DNA from: Scenedesmus sp. ARA3
Lineage: Eukaryota; Chlorophyta; Chlorophyceae; Sphaeropleales; Scenedesmaceae
Assembly (NCBI GenBank): GCA_004335835.1
Contig: RWJK01001636.1
Span: 1-41,833, forward strand
DNA length: 41,833 nucleotides
Reading direction: 5' to 3'
This document shows, piece by piece, positions 11,901 through 20,443 of this stretch. Positions within the stretch are counted from its first letter, which is position 1. Each line of letters begins with the position of its first letter. The notes beneath the pieces are model-generated. The model had not been told where the DNA came from. It did not search any database and was given only the letters and a program-made list of their open reading frames with translations. Made by a program: the position numbers and the translations under genes.

Positions 11901-12724
11901 CTCTGATTGCTGCGCGCATGCTGGTGCTCAAATGATGCCTGCAGCCTGCTGTTGCTGCTGCTGTGGCCAACCTGCTGAGATGCAAGCGCCGACAGTACAA
12001 CCAGCCGCTGATCCTCCTAAGTCGACACACACAGGGACAGGCCTGGATTATGGGGCGCTGCTGCAGCGTGCATTGTTGAGTATGCTGACACATTCACCGC
12101 ACCTGCTTCTGTGGAGTAGTGGTGGTGATGGTGACCATGTGCATGGCTGTGACCCCCATGGTGGTGATGATGGTGGTGGCTGTGGCTGTGGCTGTGTCCT
12201 GCGTGGCTGTGTCCAGCACGGCTGTGCGAGTGAGCATGACTGGCATGACTATGACCGTGACTGTGGCTGTGCCCATGGCTGTGTGTATGGGTACCTCCAC
12301 AGCCGCAGCCCTCCTTGCCGCTACTGCTGCTGCTGCTGCCGCCATGTGCTTCGGTGCTGTCGGGGTCGTGGGAGTGATCCCAGGTGGCGCTGCTCGCTGC
12401 TGCATGGACTGTTGTGTCACGCCGAGTATGCTGCTGCTGCTGTTGCTGCTCATGGTGCTGCTGCTTGCTGCTGGAGTGGAATGCATTGCCTGCAGGGATT
12501 TGAGTACCTGTGACAATGCCGTTCCTTGCTGCGTTGCGCCTGTGCAGGAGTCCAGCGGAACATTTTGATAGCAGGGAGGTTTGCAGGCAGGCAGGGTGAC
12601 CTGGCAGCAGTATTGCCGGGGTCCCCATGCAGCGAACGATTGCAGCTCGTCTAGATACAAGCGGTTTGTTGCTATGAGTGTAGTTCTGCGCCGTGCTGCT
12701 GCAATGAAATGCCGAGGACTGCAT
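1236..12724 (-). CDS. HMA1: HMA1-like chloroplast P1B-4 heavy-metal ATPase
   Basis: Ten exons read in frame: 12724-12103, 11656-11328, 10987-10823, 8735-8570, 8011-7914, 7549-7384, 6171-4744, 3523-3309, 2477-2340, 1475-1236, giving 1188 aa. Visible landmarks are a Ser/Arg-rich transit-like N-terminus, CGCGG (140-144) followed by a His-rich stretch (145-202), an actuator SGE (411-413), the SPC metal site (517-519), phosphorylated D560 in DKTGT, HP (698-699), TGD (991-993), GDGINDAP (1050-1057) and the P1B tail HEGSTLLVALNSLR (1139-1152). SPC plus a His-rich N-terminus marks the plastid-envelope HMA1 group, known to move Cu, Zn and other divalent metals; the substrate here is inferred. At 1188 aa it is longer than plant HMA1 (about 820 aa), through the N-terminus and a Ser/Gln-rich insert in the nucleotide-binding region. 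The start at 12724 is chosen for its transit-like sequence; an in-frame ATG also exists at 12880. Confidence 0.93.
1518..1590 (-). repeat. Copy of HMA1 exon 10 acceptor edge
   Basis: About 70 bp repeat the intron/exon 10 junction (acceptor plus the start of NLALALA) upstream of the real exon start at 1475. The copy keeps the pattern TTCTGCGGGCAG on the plus strand. Confidence 0.75.
1888..2262 (-). repeat. Three copies of HMA1 exon 9 donor half
   Basis: Copies at about 1888-1969, 2033-2114 and 2175-2262 re-encode GQGISSLPWLFRLADQTHVI with the CAG|gtga donor and share intron flank. The period is about 143 bp. They lie in the intron after exon 9. Confidence 0.88.
2560..2745 (-). repeat. Two copies of HMA1 exon 9 acceptor half
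   Basis: Copies at about 2560-2622 and 2675-2745 re-encode VGVAIA-S-KDMVAAAADI-like sequence behind a CCTCAG acceptor, separated by (CAG)n runs. They lie in intron 8, upstream of the true exon 9 start at 2477. Confidence 0.85.
3047..3225 (-). repeat. Two copies of HMA1 exon 8 donor edge
   Basis: Copies at about 3047-3110 and 3183-3225 re-encode parts of GDGINDAPALAAAQ with the CACAG|gtgcg donor. The first still spells MAGDGINDAP. Confidence 0.85.
3574..4218 (-). repeat. Array of HMA1 exon 8 acceptor edges
   Basis: Copies at about 3574-3645, 3699-3755, 3795-3895, 3952-4010 and 4063-4118, with a weaker one at 4161-4218, repeat the acceptor and GDNQRVAQAVAGAVG. The 3795-3895 copy extends to YRAGLKPADKLAYVT. 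Only the copy at 3523 runs on to GDGINDAP and a usable donor. Confidence 0.88.
4250..4400 (-). repeat. Worn copies of HMA1 exon 7 donor region
   Basis: CCCAGCTGCCACTGCC and GACCTGTCAG segments echo 4744-4850 (end of exon 7 and its donor). They are diverged but recognisable. Confidence 0.55.
4489..4648 (-). repeat. Five 32-bp units, each carrying an HMA1 exon 7 donor copy
   Basis: Units start at 4489, 4521, 4553, 4585 and 4617. Read on the minus strand, each contains GTGCTGACAG|gtgacc, which matches the true exon 7 end GTCATGCTGACAG|gtgagt at 4744. The first four units are identical; the fifth differs only at its end. They form five evenly spaced potential donors in intron 7. Confidence 0.93.
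6206..6400 (-). repeat. Two in-frame copies of HMA1 exon 7 acceptor and SPC motif
   Basis: Acceptors at 6378 and 6270 precede the true one at 6171. Each is followed by GSPCALALVPLAYACA. Offsets of 207 and 99 nt are multiples of three and the frame stays open into exon 7, so upstream acceptor use would add 69 or 33 residues. Confidence 0.9.
6618..7345 (-). repeat. Array of HMA1 exon 6 donor edges
   Basis: Six clear copies (about 6618-6700, 6742-6785, 6873-6912, 6981-7065, 7107-7147, 7258-7342) and a remnant near 7212 repeat the codons for ALYRAMGVLTAG with the donor CTGCAG|gt. Longer copies also carry LLPLLGVPFLGDRG. All lie in intron 6, after the real donor at 7384. Confidence 0.9.
7580..7672 (-). 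repeat. In-frame copy of HMA1 exon 6 acceptor half
   Basis: An acceptor at 7663 leads into QRPQLLRWLDRVGEGWSKAV and stays open to the true exon 6 start at 7549. The offset is 114 nt, or 38 codons. Confidence 0.87.
8340..8450 (-). repeat. Copy of HMA1 exon 4 donor half
   Basis: Re-encodes WGTANLSLQHISGEAAPVRL and the following donor edge, inside intron 4. Confidence 0.87.
8833..9065 (-). repeat. Two copies of HMA1 exon 4 acceptor half
   Basis: Copies at about 8833-8905 and 8976-9065 repeat the acceptor and the ALG-HVLVRPGEQVPLDGT segment. They lie in intron 3, before the true exon 4 start at 8735. Confidence 0.87.
9180..10690 (-). repeat. Seven tandem copies of HMA1 exon 3 donor half
   Basis: Copies at about 9180, 9430, 9670, 9880, 10110, 10365 and 10585 each repeat the DTVPDTASMVEVDEGGAPRV portion, the donor CAG|gt and an intron flank containing a shared CATGAAACAG motif. 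The period is about 210-250 bp. Only the copy at 10987-10823 has the full exon. This is the largest array in the window. Confidence 0.92.
11095..11170 (-). repeat. Copy of HMA1 exon 3 acceptor half
   Basis: An acceptor at 11166 followed by GALLLLLFRVSHLLEDRLTE duplicates the true start at 10987. The offset is 179 nt, so it is out of phase. Confidence 0.85.
11740..11805 (-). repeat. Copy of HMA1 exon 2 acceptor edge
   Basis: GAGAGCTGAGAGCACTGGG and its flank at 11752 repeat 11628-11672, including a worn acceptor (GCATCG replaces the GCAGTG of the true edge). Confidence 0.75.
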
Positions 12725-13998
12725 CACAGCTGGTGTCAGCCCCCCAGCGCTGCTGGAGCCGGATCTGATGAAACACGCTGAAGCAGTAGAATGGATAGCT
12801 CTCACACGACAGCCCAGAACAAGCCTTTGCAGGCAAGACATGAAGACCTGGCCACGTCTGTTCTCATCCCGAGCACACAACTACTGATCACGCGCTCGAG
12901 GTATCATACACAAAGCTTGTCAACAGATAAAACGAGAGGTGGGCGATCTGTGTGTCACACTAGCTACACAGCCGGGTCCCGCCAAGCACAATCCACAATG
13001 CCATGCCAGATGGCTTTGCAGAGCTTCGAAGGTGCTTAAAGTGGTACGTATCATAGTACCAAGAATGTAACAGAGTGCATCTGCACCAAAGGTTCCTCAT
13101 ACACACCAGGTGAGGTACGCGGCGGTACAAACACTGGACGGGAGGAAGAGCACTCCCGGCATCCCGCAATCCTGACCTTCAAGGCGAACAAATGACACGC
13201 ATCACAGCAATATGCTCAATAAATTACCACACGGGAAAATGTATGCTCATCACGAGGCATGCTGTCGCTGTTTACCAGCCCGGCTGGCACTGTTCTTCAA
13301 ATGGTTGCTGCAGATTGCCACCTGCTCTTTCGATATCCGCAAGTAAAACTGATAACAAGGGAGGTTGAAATCTTGACTATGAATATTGAGCAGGTAACAG
13401 TGGCTGTTGACCAGCATGTCCACCGCTGGCAATATGCTCAGGCTGGCCCCAGTAAGCCCATGCAACTTGCTGCTTGAAGGGGCAGGTGAGAAAGACTAGT
13501 ACACTGTACGTTAGGGACACGGCAAAAGCATAGACACAAAGGCCTTTATAAAGACGGTGCCATGTGCCATGCATGGCCAGTGTCGTTGAAGTCTTGGGCC
13601 TTGGTGTGCGGCCTGGTCGCGGCGCAGAGCTGCAGTCAAACATGTGCACATGATCAACCTTTGATTACTGCGTGAAATGATACTATTGTTGATCGAATCT
13701 GCATCAGAGGATCAGAGCCTAAGAATTCCCTGGCAAATCGCGGCTATGCCAGGTCGAACACCGTGAATGGCAGGCCAACCCAGCTGTCATGTCAGTTTGT
13801 AAGCCCTACTTGATGTAGGAGCGAGAACAGCGATGCCGGCAGCTTCATCGGCTTGAAGTTTGCGTCTTTTGTTTTCTATTGCTTTGTGCACGTTCACTCC
13901 TGCAGCTGTTGCGCAGTATCTTCGCACAGCGGGCTCGCAACCACACACGCTTCGGTGTTTCTCTTGCACGCTAGCAGCTGATCTCTTGATCGGGCACC
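12725..13998. other. Divergent intergenic region between HMA1 and the oxidoreductase
   Basis: About 1.27 kb separates the two start codons, so both promoters should lie here. I see no clear TATA box. Minus-strand ORFs at 13649-13377 and 13465-13250 include hydrophobic stretches (KGLCVYAFAVSLTYSVLVFL; GLTGASLSILPAVDMLVN) behind an acceptor-like CTTCAAGCAG. They might be exons of a small unrecognised membrane protein, but I could not build a complete gene. Confidence 0.4.
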
Positions 13999-16700
13999 AT
14001 GAAGGACCAAGATCCTGTAGACGTGCTGATGGTGGGAGCTGGCGAGTACACAGCAGGGTAAGGTTGCTGTCAGCAGCAGCAGATACTGTTGCTGCAACCA
14101 CCTGTATGCAGTACAACAGTTGTGCTGCACAGCTCTTCCATCATCAGCTGTCCATTGCGCTCGATGGTGGCAACTGTAAAACAAAGTCATGTGTGTGGCT
14201 GTGCAGGTTTGTACAAACCTCCTTTGGTGCAGCAGCTGACAAGCCAGCGGGCGTGGTAGCACTCACTTGCTTTGACCTGAGGAGGCTAGGCAAGGTGATT
14301 CAACTTCAGCAGCACAACAGGGAGCAGTAGTTCAACAACATTACATCAGCAAGCGCATCTGGGCGCCGTGCAGTACTGTTTGTGCCACGCCCCTGCAAGC
14401 AAGAATGTGTCACCAGCAGCTGCAGTTGCAGCTGCCGCCAGCAGCTGTAGCTGGGCATGCAGGCACAGTAGTTGGGGTTGACACAGCAGCAGGTGTATGC
14501 AGCAGGTGTATGCGAAAGCCTGTTTATGTGTGCTGCTACATCAATGCATACGGGGCGCGTAGTGCTGTGCGACCGCTGCGCTATGCGCATGCCTGCAGTG
14601 CCCGACCCAGCTCCTCACATTTTACTGCGCGCATGCCTGCAGTGCACCTCATGCATCTCGAGCACACTCACACCTCTGCATTGCACCACACCCCGCACTT
14701 GATTGTTTGTGTGTGCAGGTGAAGCGCATGGTGCTGTGTGACCGCTGCGGTATGCGCATGCCTGCGGTGCGTGCAACCATGGAGGCGAAGATAGGCAAGG
14801 CGTACTGTGGCCTTGACCTGACCATTGATTGCTTCCCAGAAGATGACGTACCAGACGACCCCAGCGCTGCCATCAGGGTGCGTGGTTCTTGCACACGTAG
14901 GGTGATGAGGCATCACAAGATGCGTCTGTTGCGCTTGAGCTTGTGCTGCATACATATGTTTGCAGTTGGTGTGGCAATGGCTATGTGCTTATGAGTGTGT
15001 GTGGCCCACCGGGTGCGCACCACCATGCAAGCAAAAATTTGGGCAAGGCGTACCGGGGGCTGGACCTGACCATCAATTGCCCTTTCCAGAAGACGATGTA
15101 CCAGACGACCCCAGCGCTGCCATCAGGGTGCGCGTGACAACACCACACATAGGTTGCCAATAGGCCAAATATTGAGTTGGCAGGCATGGTGTTTTGCTGT
15201 CTGTCTGTGCTTTTGCGACTCTCGCCAGACGTTGTGCAAGCGCCATGTGAAAGCTCCGCTGCTGCTGATGCTGTGCACTAGGCACCTGTTGTGTGCGCAC
15301 CCTACCTACCGTGTTACACCACCACCTGTTGTGTTACAAGCTGCATGAAGTAACAACCTGCACTGTCATCTTCCTGCAGGCCATCGGCAGCATGAAGCCC
15401 TGCAACGTGGCCATAATCTTCGCTGCCGTATCCTCCTGCGCCACTTGCCATGTCACTAGTCACAACAAGTTTGTGCACTGCCATTTTCTGCAGGCCATCG
15501 GCAGCATGAAGCCCGGCGACGTGGCCGTAATCTTCACACCCGTTTTCTCTTGTGTTACATGTCATGTCACTGTTGTTACTGCGATGTCATTCCCTGCAGG
15601 CCATCGGCAGCATGAAGCCCGGCGACGTGGCCGTAATCTTCACACCCGTATTCTCTTGTGTTACATGTTATGTCACTGTTGTTGCTGCAATGTCATCCTT
15701 TGCAGGCCATCGGCAGCATGAAGCCCGGTGACGTGGCCATAATATTCACGCCGGATGACACCCACTTCTCGATTGCGTCAGCGGCCATCGCTGCGGGGCT
15801 GCATGTGCTGGTGGCCAAGCCGATTGTGAAGAACCTGCAGGAGCATGCAGAGCTGGTGGCACTGGCCAAGAAGCACAACGTGCTGGTGAGCGCCTGCAGC
15901 AGACTCCGTTTATGTGGCTGTTTGCTCTTGTACGACGCGTGCTGCAAAGCAATCATGCCCAGCCATTAATTGCTGTCCCATTGTTGCCGTTGTGTGTGCG
16001 GAGTGGGGTGAGTGTGGCGCATGATGGCTGCGTAACTGCATGTGCTGCGGCCAAGCCGAATGTGAAGAAGTTGCGAGAGCACACGCAGCTGGTGGCACTG
16101 GCCAAGAAGCACAACGTGCTGGTGAGTTTTGCATGTCAGGTGCATGTACCCATGATGCAGGAGAGTGTGTGTTGGTTGGTAGCTGTTCTTGAAGCGAAAC
16201 ATGCTGCTAGCGGGAGGCTGACAGCAGTTTTGATTGTTTTGACGATGACCCGACATGGCGTTACACTCGTTCGGTGCCCTCCTGCTGCTCGGTGCTGCAG
16301 CAACTGCCTGCAGCTGGTGATGGAGTACCACAAGCGCTTCGACCTGTCTACTCTGATGCATGACCTTTTGCTGCTGCTGCTGCTGCTGCTGCTGCTCACC
16401 GTTATCGACCCACTCCAGCTTGCGGTGGAGTACCACAAGCGCTTCGACCCCATCTGCTCTCATGCCGCATACATATCATGTCACAAGTCTCACACATATT
16501 GTATGTGACATAATGCTGCTGCCTTATCAACTTGTTGTAGCTTGCGGTGGAGTACCACAAGCACTTTGACCCCATCTATTCAAAACACACTGACTGCAAC
16601 TGCCGAACTGCCTGCACTTGCCTCATCACCTGCCTGCAGCTTGCGATGGAGTACCACAAGCTCTTTGACCCCATACACTTGCTCAACCCTGTGCTGCTGC

Positions 16701-16731
<31 letters not shown>

Positions 16732-19438
16732 CAATGTTTCGCATTCACTGCAGCTTGCGGTGGAGTACCACAAGCGCTTTGACCCCATCTACAGTGACGC
16801 GCGCAACCGGGCGCGCCAGCTGGGGCCCTTTTCTTACTACTACAGCTACATGGCGCAGCCCAAGCAGCAGCTGGATACATTCAGGTGCGACTGCTGTTAG
16901 CAATCTGAGAAGACCAAGCTAATGTTAATGGTGTAGTCTGGCATTGAGTTTGCCCTGGGCTCTTACTACTACAGCTACATGGCGCAGCCCAAGCAGCAGC
17001 TGGACACATTCAGGTGCGGTTTAGTTTGCTCGTCGTTTGCACCACTGTATTGCCTGTTGACTGTCTGTTTGACTGTCAATTTAGCCAGGGCGTGGGCGGG
17101 CAAGAGCAGCAACATGAACATGTACCCGAACAGCCACCACGTCGACATCAATAACGGTTTGACCATGTGTGTTGGCCTTCTGTTTGACCATGGGTTTGAC
17201 CGTCTGTTTGACTTTGTGTTTGGCCATGTGTTTGACCGCATGTTCTGACTGCGCAGGGCATGGGCGGGCAAGAGCAGCGACATCAACTACTACCTGAACA
17301 GCTACCACATCAACAACCGACAACTGATTGACCATTTGTTTGACCATTTGTTTGACTTTCTGTTTGACCATGTGGTTGACCGCCTGTTTGACTGCGCAGG
17401 GCGTGGGCGGGCAAGAGCAGCGACATCAACTACTACTTGAACAGCCACCACATCGACATCCACAACTGGTTCGTCAGCCACATGGCGCACCCCACGCGCG
17501 TCACTGCACTGGCAGCAACAGGCAGGTACCAGGCAATGCGGTGCAGCTAGTGTCAGCAGCAGCGGCAGGCAGTTACAAGGCAGGCTAAGAAAGCAAGAGT
17601 CGGCCCTAGCAGCAGCAGCTTAAGCACTTAGGGCAGGCATGCAAGTACCAGGACTGCATTGGCAGCTAGTCGGCGTCAGCAGCTCTTGCAACAGCAGGCT
17701 TGTACATATGTGCGTTGTGCAACCTATGAGCTCAAAGCTAGAGCAGCCGTGTGAGGACACCATCACGCTCAGCTTCTGACACCTCTGCTGCTGCTGCTGC
17801 TGCTGCAGGTGTGGCTGAGGCGAAGCTAGAGCGACCCTGTGAGGACACCATCACGCTCAGCTGCCAGTGGGCCAACAGGGACGGCAGCAGCACAGGCACG
17901 GCAGTTTACACGGCTTCCTGGATCGCACCCAAGGTGGGCGGGAAACACATGGCAAGGATGAACACAAGCAGGGTTTGCATGCATTGCACATGCCAGTTGT
18001 GTCAGTTTGAAGCTTCATGGATGGTCTTCACTTGATAGCGGTTCCTAATGCGGAGCTTTGTCCATAGAACAACAAGCGATGTCCACTGCTGCGCAGGGTG
18101 AGTGCCACACGCGCCAGCACTTCCACTACATGGGCCAGAAGGGCCCTGTGCTGTGCTTGAAGATTCAAACTCAGCGTCACACATTTGAGTGTCAAATTTC
18201 AAATCACTGCTTTGCAGGGCGAGTGCCACAGGCGGCAGCACTTCCATTACATAGGCCAGAAGGCCAATGTTTGAACTCAGCACAACATATTTGAAATTCA
18301 ACTTTGATTCACTGCTGTGCAGGGTGAGTGCCACACGCGGCAGCACTTCCACTACATGGGCCAGAAGGGCGAGGTGCACGCTGACCAGGCACACCGCGGC
18401 TACAACACGGCAACGGATGAGGCGGGATACGCGGCACTCAACCCGCTGTACATGCGGTAAGGGCCTTTTGGGTGTGAAAACATATGGTGTTGTTGGGTGG
18501 AGTGGGATTTGGGGGCTATGCGATGAGGGGCGCACCGCGGCCACAACACGGCCACTGACGAGGCGGGCTACGCGGCACTCAACCCGCTGTACATGAGGTG
18601 CGGGTTGGTAAAGTGGTTTGTTGTTTTGGATGGTGGGATAGGTTGGATGGTGGGATGGGTTGAGAGGGGGGACGGAGTGTGCTACGCCTGCCACTGACGA
18701 GGCGGGCTATGCGGCGCTCTCCCCGCTGTACATGAGGCAAGGCATCAACGCCCCAGCACAGCCTGTATAGCGCGTGCATTGGTGGGCGCTCGCATGTAGT
18801 GCTTCCAACTGCGCGAGTCTGCACCCTACTTACATCCATTCCCCCCTCCTCTTGCACGCAAAAGTTGCAGGTACACTCCTGATACAACTGCCACGTCCCT
18901 CACATGGGTACTGCCACGTCCCTCACATGGGTACTGCCACGTCCCTCACATGGGTACTGCCACGTCCCTCACATGGGTACTGTACATGCTGCTTTTGGCA
19001 CTGTAGGTACACCCCGGATGCCAACGGCTACTTTGCAGGCCAAACCGGCTACGGCTACATCAGCATTGCCGCATTCATCTACCACACACTGCCACCTCGC
19101 TTACTCACCCAACACTTCACATACTACTCTGCAGGTACACGCCTGATGCCAACGGCTACTTTGCAGGCCAAACCGGCTATGGCTACATCAGCATCGCCGC
19201 ATTCATCGAGGCAGCTGCAGCACTCAACAGCGGAGCACGCAGCGTGGCATACTATGAGCAGGAAGGGGTGCTTGCACTGGCCTCCAAGACGCTGGCAGTC
19301 ACAGCCATCCTGCAAGCGGGGCGGCTGAGCTTGGACAACAGCGGCGCTGCCGTTGACATCTTGTATGATGATGACGGGCAGCCGAGGGAAGTGCGGCTGG
19401 CTGGCAGCAGCAGCAGCAGCGGTGGGGGGATAAATTAG
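13999..19438 (+). CDS. Gfo/Idh/MocA oxidoreductase, D-galacturonate reductase-like
   Basis: Nine exons: 13999-14057, 14207-14294, 14719-14877, 15706-15885, 16754-16884, 17400-17521, 17809-17933, 18323-18456, 19135-19438, giving 433 aa. The N-terminal Rossmann fold starts with GAGEYTAG (13-20). TPDDTH (117-122) and AKP with K140 occupy the place of the family's cofactor-side EKP motif. EYHKRFDP (166-173) and [10 protein letters not shown] (220-229) are typical of the substrate domain. Sequence such as the [14 protein letters not shown] to [20 protein letters not shown] junction resembles fungal-type Gfo/Idh/MocA D-galacturonate reductases, which reduce D-galacturonate to L-galactonate with NAD(P)H. 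The family is clear; the substrate is inferred. No targeting peptide is seen, so it is probably cytosolic. Intron 6 appears to be GC-AG (ACAG|gcaggt), because no GT donor there keeps the frame. Confidence 0.88.
14541..14660 (+). repeat. Copies of oxidoreductase exon 3 acceptor edge
   Basis: GTGCTGTGCGACCGCTGCG and ATGCGCATGCCTGCAGTG at 14562-14600, and a shorter repeat at 14625-14645, echo the exon 3 start (14719). They lie in intron 2. Confidence 0.78.
15010..15135 (+). repeat. Copy of oxidoreductase exon 3 donor half
   Basis: Repeats [11 protein letters not shown] and the DDPSAAIR end with donor AGG|gtgcg inside intron 3. One internal change (TTTCCAG for TTCCCAG) shifts the frame. Confidence 0.87.
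15374..15660 (+). repeat. Three copies of oxidoreductase exon 4 acceptor edge
   Basis: Acceptor CTGCAG plus [14 protein letters not shown] occurs at 15380, 15494 and 15600 before the true start at 15706, with shared upstream intron TGTTACATGTCATGTCACTG. Offsets from 15706 (326, 212, 106 nt) are not multiples of three. Confidence 0.92.
16030..16125 (+). repeat. Copy of oxidoreductase exon 4 donor half
   Basis: Repeats [20 protein letters not shown] and the donor GTGCTG|gtgag in intron 4. Confidence 0.88.
16308..16690 (+). repeat. Four copies of oxidoreductase exon 5 acceptor edge
   Basis: GTGGAGTACCACAAGCGCTT-like copies at about 16311, 16413, 16538 and 16636 precede the true exon 5 at 16754. 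Each has a pyrimidine or CTG-rich acceptor. The real acceptor is preceded by a (CTG)n run near 16690. Confidence 0.9.
16950..17020 (+). repeat. Copy of oxidoreductase exon 5 donor half
   Basis: Repeats [17 protein letters not shown] and the donor TTCAG|gtgcg in intron 5. Confidence 0.88.
17090..17315 (+). repeat. Two copies of oxidoreductase exon 6 acceptor edge
   Basis: Acceptors at 17099 and 17257 are followed by WAGKSSN/D and a partial YYLNS segment. The intervening intron is built of repeated TTTGACCATGTGTTTGACC-like units, also seen before the true start at 17400. Confidence 0.87.
17728..17778 (+). repeat. Copy of oxidoreductase exon 7 internal edge
   Basis: GTGAGGACACCATCACGCTC, preceded by AAGCTAGAGC, repeats the exon 7 segment at 17824-17863. 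Confidence 0.8.
18090..18265 (+). repeat. Two copies of oxidoreductase exon 8 acceptor edge
   Basis: GCAGGGTGAGTGCCACACG-type copies at about 18095 and 18217 repeat the [16 protein letters not shown] start of exon 8 (true start 18323) with intron flank. Confidence 0.88.
18525..18740 (+). repeat. Two copies of oxidoreductase exon 8 donor half
   Basis: Copies at about 18525-18605 and 18685-18740 repeat the [15 protein letters not shown] end and its donor in intron 8. Confidence 0.87.
18868..19075 (+). repeat. Two exon 9 acceptor copies and four 23-bp units
   Basis: A short copy of the exon 9 acceptor (GCAGGTACACTCCTGAT) at 18868 is followed by four 23-bp units starting at 18888, 18911, 18934 and 18957 (CTGCCACGTCCCTCACATGG + GTA). 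A longer exon 9 start copy ([19 protein letters not shown]) lies at 19013-19075. The true start is 19135. Confidence 0.9.
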
Positions 19439-19479
19439 TTGCTCAGCTTATGGCGTACCAGCTAGCTGGTTTGGGGTGT

Positions 19480-19712
19480 GCAGCAGCAGCACAATGGAGC
19501 TTGCACTGGCCTCCAAGTCGTTGGCAGTTGCACAGCAATCCTGCAGGCGGGGCGGCTGAGCCTTGACAACAGTGGCGCTGCTGATGATATATTCTGTATG
19601 GTGATGATGGCCAGCCGAGGGAGGTGCGGCTGGCTGGCAGCAGCAGCAGCAGCGGCGCAGGGATGGATTAGTTGGATCGTATGACGCAGCAGCTAGCTGG
19701 TGTGGGTGTTTG

Positions 19713-19749
<37 letters not shown>

Positions 19750-20370
19750 GCTCATTAGTGCTTGCACTGGCCTCAAAGACGCTGGCAGTGACGGCCATCC
19801 TGCAAGCGGGCGGCTGAGCCTTGACAACAGCAGCGCTGCTGTTGATATTTTGTACGACGATGATGGCCAGCCGAGGGAGGTGCGGCTGGCTGGCAGCAGC
19901 AGCAGCAGCGGCGGCGCAGGGATGGATTAGTTGCTCAGCTCAGGGCGTACCAGCTAGCTGGTTTGGGGTGTCCAGCAGCGGCACAATGGTGCTCGCGCTG
20001 GCTTCCAAGACGCTGGCAGTTAGATCAACCTGCAAGCGGGGCGGCTGAGCCTTGACAACAGCGGCCCTGCTGTTGATATTTTGTATGACGATGATGGCCA
20101 GCCGCGGGAGGTGCGGCTGGCTGGCAGCAGCAGCAGCGGCGGCGGCCCGGCGATGGATTAAGCAGCTGATGGCGCAACAGCTAGCCAGCTGCGGTAAGCC
20201 TGGCACTGCTGGCAGCAGCAGCAGCGGCGGCCTGGCGATGGATTAAGCAGCTGATGGCGCAGCAGCTAGCCAGCTCCGGGGCCTTGTCACTGCTGGCAAC
20301 AGCAGCAGCGCTGCTAGCAGCGTCAGCGGCGTGGCGATGGACTAAGCAGAGGATGGCGCAGCATCTAGCT
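19480..20370 (+). repeat. Tail copies of the oxidoreductase last exon
   Basis: Three long copies (about 19480-19680, 19740-19935, 19980-20170) repeat ALASKTLAV through the LAGSSSS tail and stop of exon 9. Shorter tail remnants follow at about 20210-20262 and 20325-20370. All lie between the stop at 19438 and the candidate poly(A) signal at 20439. Confidence 0.9.
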
Positions 20371-20438
20371 AGGTGCGGCTGCTGGCGACAGCAGCAGCAG
20401 CAATCTGGTGTTGTGTCGTTCCGTACCACTCCAACAGG

Positions 20439-20443
20439 TGTAA
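20439..20443 (+). promoter_or_regulatory. Candidate TGTAA poly(A) signal for the oxidoreductase
   Basis: TGTAA is the usual poly(A) signal of chlorophycean nuclear genes. I noticed none between the stop and this point. If used, the 3' UTR would be about 1 kb and would contain all the tail copies. Confidence 0.4.

Noticed and set aside
12119..12568. Plus-strand Val/Met-rich hydrophobic ORF (VTVAVPMAVC and similar)
   Set aside because: It is the antisense of the HMA1 His-rich exon 1; His codons reversed read as Val/Met.
12103..12724. Exon 1 as a separate His-rich zinc transporter (ZIP/ZnT)
   Set aside because: It joins in phase to the HMA1 membrane exons and has no transporter segments itself.
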